Below are positions 53,563 through 64,000 of a stretch of 64,000 nt of DNA, in pieces. Below the pieces are notes generated by a model. The model searched no databases. It was not told the DNA's origin and was given only the letters and a program-made list of their open reading frames with translations. The DNA is taken from contig OU862922.1 of the NCBI GenBank assembly GCA_917880885.1, positions 27,528,627 through 27,592,626 on the forward strand, written 5' to 3'. This stretch comes from Limnephilus marmoratus (taxonomy: Eukaryota > Arthropoda > Insecta > Trichoptera > Limnephilidae). The number at the start of each line of letters is the position of its first letter. The first letter of the stretch is position 1. The position numbers were made by a program, and so were the translations under genes.

Positions 53563-55764
53563 AGTGGATGTAAGCTGAAAGGGGGGGATGGGTCACAGAA
53601 CAATCTTGTATCACCACACTCGCCTTAGGGATCCTAAAAAAAGTTTCAAATACGCTAAGTCGGGGCACAGGTCGTGATGTACACGATGTTTCTGGAAGGT
53701 ACCAACCTTCGCCGCCGTACCTACCACTAGGAACAAAAATTTCACCACGTGTTTTTATTGTATTTCAAAATTTAGGGCACAAAACTAGAATGGAACTTAG
53801 AGAATGGGGTGTTAAACGACGCGGAATTTAATTCCCCGTCGAATGGTAATAGTTTAAGCACTGTAAGTAGATGTAAAGGAACTAATAGTATATAAAAACC
53901 CTGTTTTTTTCACTTATCACTAAAAAAAAGTCATTTTTCACTAAGAACTTCACTAGGGATAACTTAAATTTAAAAACTAAAATTATGAGCAGGTAGCTCT
54001 TGACAAGGCGCACCTGATGGTACTAAATTTATAACTTTAGGTTAACTTTTAGTATTTTTAAATTGCAAAATAGCGGGAGCGATTTAGTATGAACTTGTCC
54101 GGCTGAAAGCTAGAACAGAACTCGTTTTACTTATTCTAACGTTTTACTTATTTTACGTTTTACTTATTATTTTACTACTTATTTTACGTTTTACTTATTG
54201 AACTTATTCAATCAGCATACTGATTATCAATTTGAGTCGGTTCTACCAATAGTGTAGGTACTAATTGATTATGAGAGCTGGGTATTCCCAAAGTCCACAG
54301 CCAGTATGTGAGATCATGAGCATCCATTGGCATTCGTCAGGGTTCCGTGGTCTGGGAGTTGATTCCCTCCACGCCCCTCGCCCCTCACATGACTATTTAC
54401 CACAGTCAATCAGCTGGTACGTGCGGCCCATTTGGATTGATGGTCAATACGAAACATGGCGGGACGTGTGCTAGATAGTAATTATCCAGGGGAGTTTCTT
54501 AGCTACGAAGAAACTGATTAAATATTTAATTAAAACGGGTTGATTCGTACCAAACTTTATTGAAAGCCTTGTGCGATGGTCTGCCCGTTACCAGGACATT
54601 TTCCTAAAGCGTTGTTTAGAAATTAAATATGCGTACGAAGGCAATGTGAAATTTCATGTAGACAAATTTACCGCGTTTCTGTAATGCAATTCTTAAAAAA
54701 CACTAAATGATTTCTGCATGCGAATTTTATGTAACATATTTTACATTTGGAATATATGACTGCAAATAGATTTAAAGAAACATTTAGTCCTTTAGTTCTT
54801 AAATCAAACAAGAAATGAAAATTTAGGAAAGTATCACGTTCAATTAACACATTTGTGCACCATGCTATCATCAGTGTGGTAGATATTTGATTGCTCTTTA
54901 TGGCACAATTATTATAATTGAATGTTTGCTTGTGTTATCTTAAGTTCCTTTCAAAACAAAGATATTGAAATACAAAAGAGATATGCTGTGATGTCCGCCC
55001 GACTGTCGGCGGACTACTACCTAATGGGAAGAGTTTGCACACTGAAAGAATTTGTTCATTTAGTTGATTTTTTTAAGGTGGGCAGTAGTAGTATTGGTTA
55101 ACAATAAAGTTTGAATACGGAAAGAATGCGTTCATTTGGTTTATTCGTTAATTGGTTAATAATATCGGTGACACCAGGAAGCACAGTCCCACCCAGTAAA
55201 AACTGCGAATAGCTTATATCTTACATTTCAATTTCTTTGCTACAAACAGACCAACAAATTCAAATAAACTCATGAGCCATTGTACGAGTAATTGGACTGC
55301 CTTAAATATAAAGACGCCTATAATTTCAACCGTCTCCACTACTGTTGGAGATCGTTAATGGAAATTTTTTAAATATATCCGTCCGAGAGAAGATTCCGGC
55401 TTGAATACGAGAAATCAAATACTTCATTAGCGCAATCACAACACAGAATTAAAAATGCCCGGCGCGGCCTCCGCCTTATTTCCCACTAACTAGACGGAGG
55501 GGGAAAACCTTGAAAAAGCCGAAAATTTGTAAAAGTCTCTCGGTAAATTAAGCGACTCTGATTAATTTGCGCTAACAAGCTGCTTGGAAAATAGAATTAA
55601 ACAGGGACGGCTCGTGAAGACAATCAATTCGTAGATAGCTGCATCTTTTTCAAATGAAAAATGTAAAACGGAATAGGGATACTTACATCAATCCGTGCAT
55701 TATTATGCAATGTAATGATTCAGATCGCAGGCGCAATTGAACGGCTCTCCTTAAATCCCACACC
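53563..55764. other. Unassigned stretch, may include the R1-like 5' leader
   Basis: No convincing gene. 54120-54200 repeats the phrase TTTTACGTTTTACTTATT three times. 55010-55180 holds a diverged duplication, GAAAGAATTTGTTCATTTAGTTGATT versus GAAAGAATGCGTTCATTTGGTTTATT, about 80 bases apart. Confidence 0.4.
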
Positions 55765-56830
55765 AAAATTAACGCAGGTGTTACACAAGGATCTGTCCAG
55801 AGACCCACGCTGATTTCAATGCCTTTTTTAACCTTTATTAATAAAAAAACTTAAGTATTAGTTTTTTTACAGGTTTTTCGGCTACAATTAATTGCAAGGC
55901 GCTTAACAGCGCTTCTGACGTACAAAGTAGATAAGTTGACCACTGCCCTGAGGTAAGGTCCACACAGACGCGACTCGTCGACTCCACGACACACAAAATC
56001 ATACTTGATCTCGACAAAAATTATATCAATTGTTGTTTGGTCATTCTCAATAAATACTACAATCGTGATGAGTGGAAGAAAGACGTATTACAGGCAATAT
56101 TTGTGATGGTAGAACAATTAATTTGACTATTGTGTGTTTATTAAGATTTCCTGTGACCGGAGTCTAGTGTTTTTGTTGATGAAAAATCAAGAAACTAATC
56201 TGAAACAATTCCAAGTTGTACAAAACGCAATTGTAAAATTATTAGTCGTCCCTAATATTTTCAAACAGAGACGTAATACACCGTTGCTGTTTCAGAGTGC
56301 CAAAATTTTACCTGTTAAGGCTATACTATAGTACAAAATTATAATTCAGCATATATAATTGGGTAGATTCATTAACAAGAAATAACTTTATTTGTAATTA
56401 GTTTTAAGAACTATATTTTACTTCTGTAAATCTGTTGTATGTATGTATATTTCAAATAAAAAAAAAAAAATACCCCGCAGCATAAAGAGAAATTAGAACA
56501 TAAATCAGCACTAGATTCACGCGCAACGACGGGTTAATAGTTCCGAAATTTAATAATAAGTACGGACAGAGAACGTATGAATACAACATACCAAAGATAT
56601 TTAATTTATTACCTGACACTATAAAGCAATGTAATTCTATGAATAAGGTTAAATATATGGTGAAAAATTGTATGAAAAAATGTTGTATCTGTAGATATAA
56701 GATGTAAGTTATAACTTTTAAAATCTATACCTATGTAACTAAACTATAGGCACCTGTTGACAAGCCAACTTAATTGGTTTAGCAGGACTTGTTTTTTGAT
56801 ATGTAACTTACTTTCAATAAAAAAATAAAA
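55765..56830 (+). pseudogene. Decayed non-LTR RT relic
   Basis: A palm-motif scrap (KINAGVTQGSVQRPTL, normally PQGSVLSPTL) lies at about 55770-55825. Downstream, 56190-56330 encodes FQVVQNAIVKLL and SAKILPVKAI, and 56480-56705 encodes HKEKLEHKSALDSRATTG, YEYNIPKIFNLLPD and MVKNCMKKCC before a stop. These are collinear with the C-terminal domain of Jockey/BS-type elements. An A run near 56458-56470 interrupts it. A final AATAAAAAAATAAAA near 56817 probably marks its 3' end. Non-functional. Confidence 0.65.
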
Positions 56831-57330
56831 AAGCGACGAAACGAAAATTTCAAAAACATGTATTTTCTCTTAAAGCTTAAAGTACAAGATGTCAAGATGT
56901 GGTGCTCTTTTGCCAACATTTAATTTTGAATTTCTCCTATTAATCTTTGTATACATTATCAAAATTGAGTTTAATCCGGCACTGGAGTTAAGGATAATAA
57001 AAAAGCCATATTTACTTTTCCTTCCCCAAAGAAATTAGATGGCCATCGATTATTTGGGAGGGAAGGAGATCTTAGACGTGTTTCAGTTCGTTAGCCAAAC
57101 GCTGTAATGACTCCAGTTTCTTTTTTAACTCAATTAACGTTACGTTAGCAAGAAATGCCCAACATACCTACAGGGTTTATTCGATTAATTCATTACGGAG
57201 CACAAGAAATCTGATTGAATTAATCAACAAGACAAATTATCTAAAGATTATTTATTTGTTTCCCAGTTTTAGATTAATACCGTGCTGTCTGAGAAATATA
57301 ATTATTTTGTTTGATGATTTCTTAATATTC
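56831..57330. other. AT-rich stretch, nothing supported
   Basis: No motif. Confidence 0.4.
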
Positions 57331-57335
57331 AGTAC

Positions 57336-57622
57336 AGAACAAGACACAGAAAAATAGAAAAAGATAATCGTCGCAACTGGGACTCGAACCCAGAACCTCT
57401 CGTCTATTCGGGACGTGCGTTTACCAATTCCGCCATTGCGCCCTACTGTCAAAACCGTCATAAGAGCCAATCTAATATTTCAAATTTTAGAATTAACAAT
57501 ATTATCTTCAACTAATTTATTTTCCATATCATAGGCAACTACCCTTTTTATTCTATATTCTACGAGAGGTTCTGGGTTCGAGTCCCAGTTGCGACCATTA
57601 TCTTTTTCTGTGCCTTGTTCTC
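57336..57622. repeat. Head-to-head tRNA-derived SINE pair
   Basis: A minus-strand copy (57336-57445) has a tRNA-like head: TGGCGGAATTGGTAAACGC, then CTGGGTTCGAGTCCCAG, a perfect T-arm, and TTGCGAC. It faces a plus-strand copy (57562-57622) that retains only GAGAGGTTCTGGGTTCGAG, the acceptor end and the tail. The spacer is AT-rich. Same tail family as 7830 and, more distantly, 33.6 kb. A T-arm scrap of a further minus copy lies at 57776-57800. Confidence 0.78.
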
Positions 57623-57814
57623 TTTCATATTTTCGTTTTGATTATTATTATTATTTTCTTCTTCAATGATATATTACATTGATGGGAATAACTTTCAAAC
57701 GTTATAAAAAGAGAGTTTTTCTTATAAAAATAGAATTTTTATTTTTAACGGTCACATCTGTCATATCTGGTCACATCTGGGACTCGAACCCAGGATCTAT
57801 GACTTGCTGGATCA

Positions 57815-58777
57815 GTGCTATACTTTAAAAAAATCTTAAATCAATATCCAATCTTCACACTTCAAAATGATCAGGCAAAAGAAAGCGACATCCAGCGACT
57901 CCAAAGAAGAAAATGTGGTATCTCTGGAAAACTCCAACTTTATGCGGATGATACTGTAATCTACTATCACAGTACAAGCCTGAGTGACCTTGAGTCTCTA
58001 ATGAATGTAGATGTCTCAATTCTAGCTAATTGGCTGCGTATTAATAAATTGAGCCTCAATATAAAAAAAACGCACTACCTAACTTTCGGTAATAAGGATT
58101 ATGCGTCCATGAACATTTCACTTGGAACTGATAAACTCCAAAATATAGAAGTTACGAAATATTTAGGGCTCTTAATAGACTCTAAACTTTCGTGGAACTC
58201 CCATGTTGAGCATGTGAAATCGAAAATTTCCCCAATAACCGGTGTACTGTATCGACTCCAAGGTCTTCTCTCCACATCTCTACTACGGGCCACTTACTAT
58301 GCGATGATTCACTCTCATCTGAGTTATTTAGTTAGTATCTGGGGAACTATTACTAAAAAACAAATATCAGAAATACAGGTGATTCAAAATCGAGCTATAA
58401 GGAATATCTACCGTCTGCCGTGGGATACACATATCAAGCATATATATTCAAAGACAAACATACTTCCTTTTACGGTCCTACCTAAATACAATATCTCTAG
58501 TGCAATATTACAAATCATACATAGATCCTCACACACTACCATCAGACCAGCCTTTAATTCAGACATACACCAGCACAAAACACGATCTCAAAATCAAATA
58601 CACCTAGCATCATCTACCCACACAACTAAATTTGGTATTAACTCATTACAATATACTGCATATAAACAATACAATGCATTACCTCATGAAATAAAGCAAC
58701 CAGTACCTAACAAAAAAAATTTAATTAAAACGCTTAAAGAATATTTTCTGAAAATGTTTTTAAATGATTCGCTTTAA
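57815..58777 (+). CDS. Non-LTR reverse transcriptase C-terminal part, open frame
   Basis: An uninterrupted 320-residue frame. The element-derived part probably begins near residue 30 and contains LQLYADDTVIYYHS (YADD, catalytic), INKLSLNIKKTHYLTFG, TKYLGLLIDSKLSWNSH and HLSYLVSIWGT. IQVIQNRAIRNIYRLPW and a C-terminal tail ending YFLKMFLNDSL follow. The 5' part (fingers and endonuclease) is lost, so it is inactive despite the open frame. The absence of stops over 290 residues suggests a fairly young, 5'-truncated copy. Jockey-type by domain order (inference). Confidence 0.8.
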   Translation: MLYFKKILNQYPIFTLQNDQAKESDIQRLQRRKCGISGKLQLYADDTVIYYHSTSLSDLESLMNVDVSILANWLRINKLSLNIKKTHYLTFGNKDYASMNISLGTDKLQNIEVTKYLGLLIDSKLSWNSHVEHVKSKISPITGVLYRLQGLLSTSLLRATYYAMIHSHLSYLVSIWGTITKKQISEIQVIQNRAIRNIYRLPWDTHIKHIYSKTNILPFTVLPKYNISSAILQIIHRSSHTTIRPAFNSDIHQHKTRSQNQIHLASSTHTTKFGINSLQYTAYKQYNALPHEIKQPVPNKKNLIKTLKEYFLKMFLNDSL

Positions 58778-59185
58778 ATGTTTTTTAAATGATTCGCTCG
58801 CTTTCATACGTTTATTTTATTTTTTATTTTATTTTATTTTATTTTATTTTATTTTATTTTATTTTATTTTATTTTATTTTATTTTATTTTATTTTATTTA
58901 TTTATTTATTTTTTTTTTCTATTTTTATGGTTTATGTGTATGAATGTCTCTCAGTATTTCAAAAATCTCTATTCTTGACAATGCATCTTTTATTATTATT
59001 ATTATTTTTTTTTAACTTGTAATATCTATGTAATATCCATGTAAAATGTACTTATATGTGTCTGTCCTTCCCGTAATGAGTTTGTTTCTTAACTCATTGG
59101 GAATAATGTGTTACCATGTTTTTTTTTTTGTAATACATTATAATTAATAAAATAAAAAATAAAAAAATAAAAAAAAAAACACAAA
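58778..59185 (+). other. 3' untranslated region with (TTTTA)n array and A-rich tail
   Basis: A TTTTA pentanucleotide array occupies about 58816-58900, grading into TTTAT units, followed by unique sequence and an A-rich end at 59140-59180. The array therefore lies inside the element's 3' region rather than at its terminus, if the A-rich end is the true tail. Confidence 0.65.
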
Positions 59186-61320
59186 TACTATTAAGATGAC
59201 CAAATGTATATGTCATAGTCACAGGTCGATATGCAGTCTCTTCGCGGAATGACTGGTTTATCCTAGGTTTGACCAAAGCCTTCGGGCCAAAGACTTCAAG
59301 TCAGACCTGAGGATTGACTACTCAAACCTAGGAGCGCCGGAGCTTCGAGGATTGACTTATAACATCTAGAAAAGGTGCCCTGGTATTCGACGACAAAATC
59401 GAAAAAAATCAAATTCACATTGATAAAAAAGTGCTTCGTAGTCACCCTACTCTTGTCTACTTTAGTTTTCTGAAGGTTTCGCTTGTACCTTGTGTGAATA
59501 GCATTTTTTTTTAAATTTTCCAGTAACTTTAAATATTTTGAATTAAAACTAATTATTGTTAACTTGGTATTTGAACATTAAATTCAAACGCGTTTTATAT
59601 TAAACAGTCTCCGCGTGTGTTCCTTTTAATGAATGATGTTATAAATTCGTGTGATGGCCTGAAAACGTGAAATAAGCATTCTTTTCATGAACGAAATGAC
59701 CTATTTATCCATTTATTCGAAATCCAACGTTGTTCACATAATATAGATAAAAGTACACCCAAAATGGTACAAAAACAGTAGTTTACTGGTATCGAAGTGG
59801 GAAACGATGAAATTTTCGAACATGTTTTTGGGTAAACAATGTTTATTTTAGCACCTTTTATATGGCGGATCCAGCGCAGCCGTTTGATTAACTCAAACTA
59901 ATTATGTTTTTTCCGCACTGACGTTTTCAAATGAATTTCATCAAACAAATGGCAGACCGTTTGTTTTTATTCGTTTACTGTGGCGATCAGTCGGGGGAAA
60001 CAATTATTTATTCAAAGCTGAATAGGGGAATGAAAATATTTTGCTTTTCTCTATATATTTTCCATTAGGCAATGTTTAGGTAACAAAAAGTATGAATTTA
60101 CATTTAAAATAATTTATTTGATAACTCGCGAGTACTCGGCATAGGTTACAATGCCACGGAAAAAAAACGTTTGGTTTATTAACCACCATATTTATTCAGA
60201 GGATTAAAATATTTCCGCTTTGCAATAAAATCCAAAAAATCGATTTTTTCTGGATATATGCGCAAACTAAAATTTATATTTGAAAAGTGATGAAATACGC
60301 TTTCAAATTATAAAAATATACAAATTTTGCATGCGTTTTTTCTAAGTAAAATTACTGATAATTAAAAAATATAAAAACATCTTCATATTTTATAAGACAG
60401 ATGTAATGTTTTTTTTTTCTAGGTACTAAAATAAAATTTATTTAACTATATTACCCAAGCACATGTTGCGCCTTAGTGAAATAAAAGTTACTAGTAAAAA
60501 TTGAAGATTTTTTTTTTTTAAATTGTGATTCGAAACTTTGGTTTCAAAGAGGTGTACATTTTACTTCTTTTCTCGTTAATTTGAAGACTTTAATATAAAT
60601 AACTTCTAACTTATTTTATTACAAATAACTTTCGGGTTAAATAAAAGAAGGTTTTAATAAAAATAATACATCTTTGAAAAAAGGGTCAACTAGGAATCAG
60701 TTATATCTCGTTCTCATCTAGGAATCAGTTATTTGGAGAAGTAATTTTATTTAATTAAAAACGTATGGTTAGGTATTTTAAACAGCATTCGCGGTGTAAC
60801 ACACAGAAAAGGCTGAGAAATAATTAGATTTGCCTTTTATTATGCGGGGAATATATAATATTTTTTTCAACTTTCTTCAAATATTAAAACACCAATAAAT
60901 TAAAGCATCAAAAAATTATGGTAATTTTATTCGAAGTACGTAATAAAACCTTTGTATAAACATTTACTGCTAATCACTGATGCGTACCAATTATTGTGTT
61001 ACAAAACTTTCAACAATCATAGTTATATACGTTATCGACTGTCCTGACCTACTGAAACTAATAAACTTCAAAATAGCACCCAGATGAACAAGGCTTAACG
61101 ACTTCAGAAGAATTTCAATCAGAAGAATGTGCGAATCGTTTAATCAAAATCAAAACCTCAAGGATTCCGACTTATTTTTTGATACACGCAGTACTTTTAG
61201 TAGAAAATTGAAGGCTGTTTTTCTACAAAGCACAATAACTTAGACATTGCTTGGTTTATAATTTTAAATACCTTTCTTTTTTTTTAATTTCTGTATGACA
61301 TTATTTTTTATCTATATATA
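59186..61320. other. AT-rich stretch, nothing supported
   Basis: The phrase TTGTCTACTTTAGTTTTCTGAAGGTTTCGCTTGTACC at about 59454 is shared with 8741-8780, so a small unclassified repeat may occur at both places. 59250-59350 holds phrases TCCTAGGTTTGA and TCAAACCTAGGA as an inverted pair. No gene. Confidence 0.45.
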
Positions 61321-62294
61321 TTTTTGATCTGTATTTATTTTTATTTATTTACTATAGATAGATACAAAAGAAAGTACAATATACATATTGGGAAGCTTTG
61401 CCTGTCCAACTAGGAAAGTTTCCCGTACCAGGACAGACAAATTTACAGGTTTAGTTCATATTATACATTACATAACAAAAAAAAAATAGAAAAAGAACCT
61501 GGTAGCATATAGTAAAATCGGATTTGCCGAATTAACCTGATAACATATAATATATTCAGATTTACAGTGTATGGAGATAAGTAGGTAAGTTAGTAACATT
61601 GAAAAGTCAAAAAATGTAAACCAAGTATCTGATAACAAGTTGGAGTAATTACAACAAGATTCACAATATAGAGAGATGAAGTTATGTGTTTAAAAGTGTG
61701 AACTTATAAGAGAAATACATTAAAATTTACAATAGTAGATATAATTTATGAATGTAATAATATATATATTAGGTTGTTTTTTATTTATTTATGCGCTGTA
61801 ACTACAAAAAGTAAACAATTATGTGCAAACATAAATATCTTTACTGATTTTAAAACATGTTTTCAGTACATTTATATTATACGACAATACTAATATACAC
61901 CGCGCTCATGTCTTGTACTACTTCTGCTAAAATACGAAAACAATAACTATGAATGACTAGTGCTACTTTGGTAAAGGTATAAGTAGTGAAATTGGTGCAT
62001 TATTTCGTATGTCATACAAGTTGTGTTAAGTATTGTTTATTTATTATAAATCATCACCGCTATAAGGTACCAAGATTCACACAGCTAGTCTTGATGTTAG
62101 TGAGCGAAGTATGTTACGCCTTACGTGAAGTACTAACAGTGACATAGCGACCAGTATTCAGGGGCGCAAAACCATAAATCTCAGTTATAAAAATATCAAA
62201 AGGATGTCGAAACATTGTGAAGCCATATCAGATCTCAATGAAGTGTGGTGGGAGCTTTGGTCTAGTGATCAGGAAAGTTAGGTGATTTTGTATA
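61321..62294 (-). other. Probable 3' untranslated region of the RT element
   Basis: On the minus strand this follows the RT stop. The far end shows AATAAATAAAAATAAATAC (plus-strand TTTAT units at 61331-61353), compatible with an A-rich tail. The boundaries are tentative. Confidence 0.45.
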
Positions 62295-64000
62295 TCAGTT
62301 AAATAGCATACGTTCACATTCGTCTCTCCCTAAGTCCAGAATCCAGTCGTTGACTAATTTACGTAAGACGCTTGCACTTTTCAATTTCCAAGATCCGGGT
62401 ATAAGGTTGAACATTTTAGGACCTAGGTAAGAATGTTGTCTTTGAGCAAGGGATGTCTTAGTAGTACGTGGAACTATTGGATTCCTCCATGCGTGTCGGG
62501 TGTTGTGATAATGTTCTACGTAGGGGAAGAGGTGACGATATTTTTGTGTGTATAAAATAACTTTTCTTATGAAAATTGTCTCACATCCAAAACTCCTATC
62601 TCTTTGAATAAATCATTACTGGGGTATCTGATTTTTTTTTTAAGGATGACCCTTAGTAGTGATTTTTGTGCTTTGGCTAAGGGGTCCAGTATTGATTTGG
62701 TACATCCTCCCCATCCTAAGGATGCATATTCAAGTAATGAGTTGCACATGGCGTAGTGCATTAGTTTCATATCCTTTACGCAAAGAATATTTCTAATAGC
62801 CATGAAAAGATGCGTGAGTTTTCTGATCTTTGTGGAAATTGAGACGATATGTTCATTCCATCTCAGATTCTTGTCTACGATAATTCCTAGATATTTTATG
62901 CTGTCTACAAATTCTAAGGTATTGCAATTGCAAGTGTTTAGGTCATTGCAATGGTGTATAATAATTCTTTGAGTTTCTCTTGGTTGTCCCGCTTGAGTTG
63001 CACTGAAACGGATGAATTTAGTTTTGTCAGTGTTGAGAGTGAGAAGATTATTGTCTAGCCATTCTTTTACCTTGTTAATACCTATTTCTGAATTTTTATG
63101 AACTTCATTCCAGTTTTTGCCGTCAAATAATAATACTGTGTCATCGGCAAAGGTGATAATGTGATCTGCAAATGAACTGTTACATAATTCATTTATATAG
63201 ATATTGAATAAAAGTGGACCTAGAGTGCTTCCTTGAGGTATACCAAAGTTAATATCAGCTGGATCGCTCAGAGTATTATTAATATTCACTCTTTGGCTCC
63301 TATTTTCTAAATAACTAACTAACCACTTAAGTAGCTGACCCTGAATGCCGATGCGCTGTAGTTTTTTCACGAGAATTTTGTGTGAGATAGTGTCAAACGC
63401 TTTGGCTAGATCCAAGAAGAGCGCAATGCATTTTCTTCCTCTATCTATATTGTTGGAGATGATTTTCGTCAGGTTTGTGATGGCATTTTCGGTGCTCAAT
63501 CCTGGTCTGAAGCCGTACTGTCTATTGGAAAGGATATTATTTTTTTCAAGGTAATGACTGAGACGATTCTTCACAATTTTCTCAATAATTTTCGAAACAG
63601 AATTGAGCAAAGAAATTGGCCGGTAATTGTGTATCTGCGATTTATCTCCATTTTTGTGTAGCAGTATAACGATAGAGTGTTTTAAATGATTTGGAAATTT
63701 TCCTGAATTAAAGCTTAGATTGGAAATATACGCGATTGGAGTTGCTATGAAGGATTTAGTACGTTTTAGCAGAATTGATGAGACGTTATGAGGACCACAG
63801 GCATTCGATGACTTGAGTTCGTCAATTATTTTCATGACTTCGTTTGCAGTTGTTTGGATATTGTCTAATTTATGACCGAAATTAGAGATTGTTAACTTAG
63901 CGAGATCGGATTCTGTTGTATTAAGATTGTCGAGAATTTTTTTCGCAAGTGTGACTCCCACTGACGTGAAATAATTATTGGCGAAATTCGCAATGATTTT
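62295..64000 (-). pseudogene. Non-LTR reverse transcriptase, one frameshift, runs off the window
   Basis: The main frame (62567 to the window end) is open across the edge; residues before the first listed start read NFANNYFTSV, so the true start lies outside. Motifs are NYRPISLLNSVSK, QYGFRPGLST, LFLDLAKAFD (Asp), GIPQGSTLGPLLFN, TFADDTVLL (Asp pair), IKYLGIIVDKNLRW and LLEYASLGWG. It stops at 62567 after DVRQFS. The next frame continues smoothly (IRKVILYTQKYRH, TRHAWRNP, LGPKMFNLIP) to a stop at 62295, so a single-base shift near 62570 is the only visible lesion. Same lineage as 3869-4610. Confidence 0.85.

Larger units (their letters stand above)
47561..53600 (-). mobile_element. R1-clade non-LTR retrotransposon, apparently full coding capacity
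   Basis: Two long intact frames in the order ORF1 (51904-53361) and ORF2 (48786-51917) overlap by 14 bases. A downstream untranslated region of about 1.2 kb and an upstream G-rich (plus strand) repeat array are included tentatively. Gag-like zinc knuckles, an APE endonuclease, RT and a terminal Cys/His motif in that arrangement are characteristic of the R1 clade, which includes rDNA-specific R1 and telomere-repeat-specific TRAS/SART. The exact 5' and 3' ends are not identified; no target duplication or poly(A) was seen. Confidence 0.75.

Overview
The window looks like transposon-packed, gene-poor nuclear DNA of an insect, most likely a moth or butterfly (Lepidoptera). Signs of this are an AT-rich background, Helitrons with the TC...CTAG ends of the kind abundant in Lepidoptera, mariner copies resembling the Bombyx mori mariner family, an R1-clade non-LTR retrotransposon, TTAGG-like repeats and several tRNA-derived SINEs. 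The lineage is an inference from repeat types. I found no host protein-coding gene, no rRNA and no convincing functional tRNA gene. Every long open reading frame that can be interpreted belongs to a mobile element.

Layout. 1-12 kb: non-autonomous Helitrons (1423-2168, 7243-7699, 11216-about 11958 on the minus strand), two hAT-type MITEs with clear 8-bp target duplications (5263-5684, 6995-7193), a hAT transposase remnant (7886-8553) sitting inside a tRNA-like SINE, and a 3' piece of a non-LTR retrotransposon (3361-4640). 13-22 kb: RT fragments (13.39-14.57 kb and 21.7-22.14 kb), and a nest in which a 4.1-kb LTR element without genes (15271-19386) has split a Helitron (15209-15270 plus 19391-19917). 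23-28.5 kb: the C-terminal nuclease part of an R4/Dong-like retrotransposon (23440-24210), an internally deleted mariner (24475-25411) and a second mariner-like relic (27560-28441).

28.5-42 kb: a diverged duplicated block with short tandem repeats (29.56-30.31 kb), several copies of one tRNA-headed SINE, several copies of an unclassified repeat ('family B'), head-to-head SINE pairs, and a Helitron (38081-39694) loaded with later insertions. 43-47 kb: the 3' part of a Penelope-like element with an intact GIY-YIG endonuclease frame (43426-43887) and, 129 nt downstream, a hammerhead-ribozyme motif (43252-43296); then a second mariner copy carrying the same internal deletion as the first.

47.6-53.6 kb holds the most complete element: an R1-clade retrotransposon on the minus strand with intact ORF1 (three zinc knuckles) and intact ORF2 (APE endonuclease, reverse transcriptase, C-terminal zinc finger), overlapping by 14 nt. 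A TTAGGGGGTC-type tandem array lies just 5' of ORF1. 55.7-64 kb has three more RT-bearing relics; the last runs off the window end and is broken by one frameshift.

The elements do not work together as a pathway. They form a record of successive insertions whose nesting gives relative ages. The best leads are the ribozyme/GIY-YIG pair, the apparently intact R1-like element with its telomere-like leader repeats, the gene-less LTR element nested in a Helitron, and the repeated head-to-head SINE arrangement.
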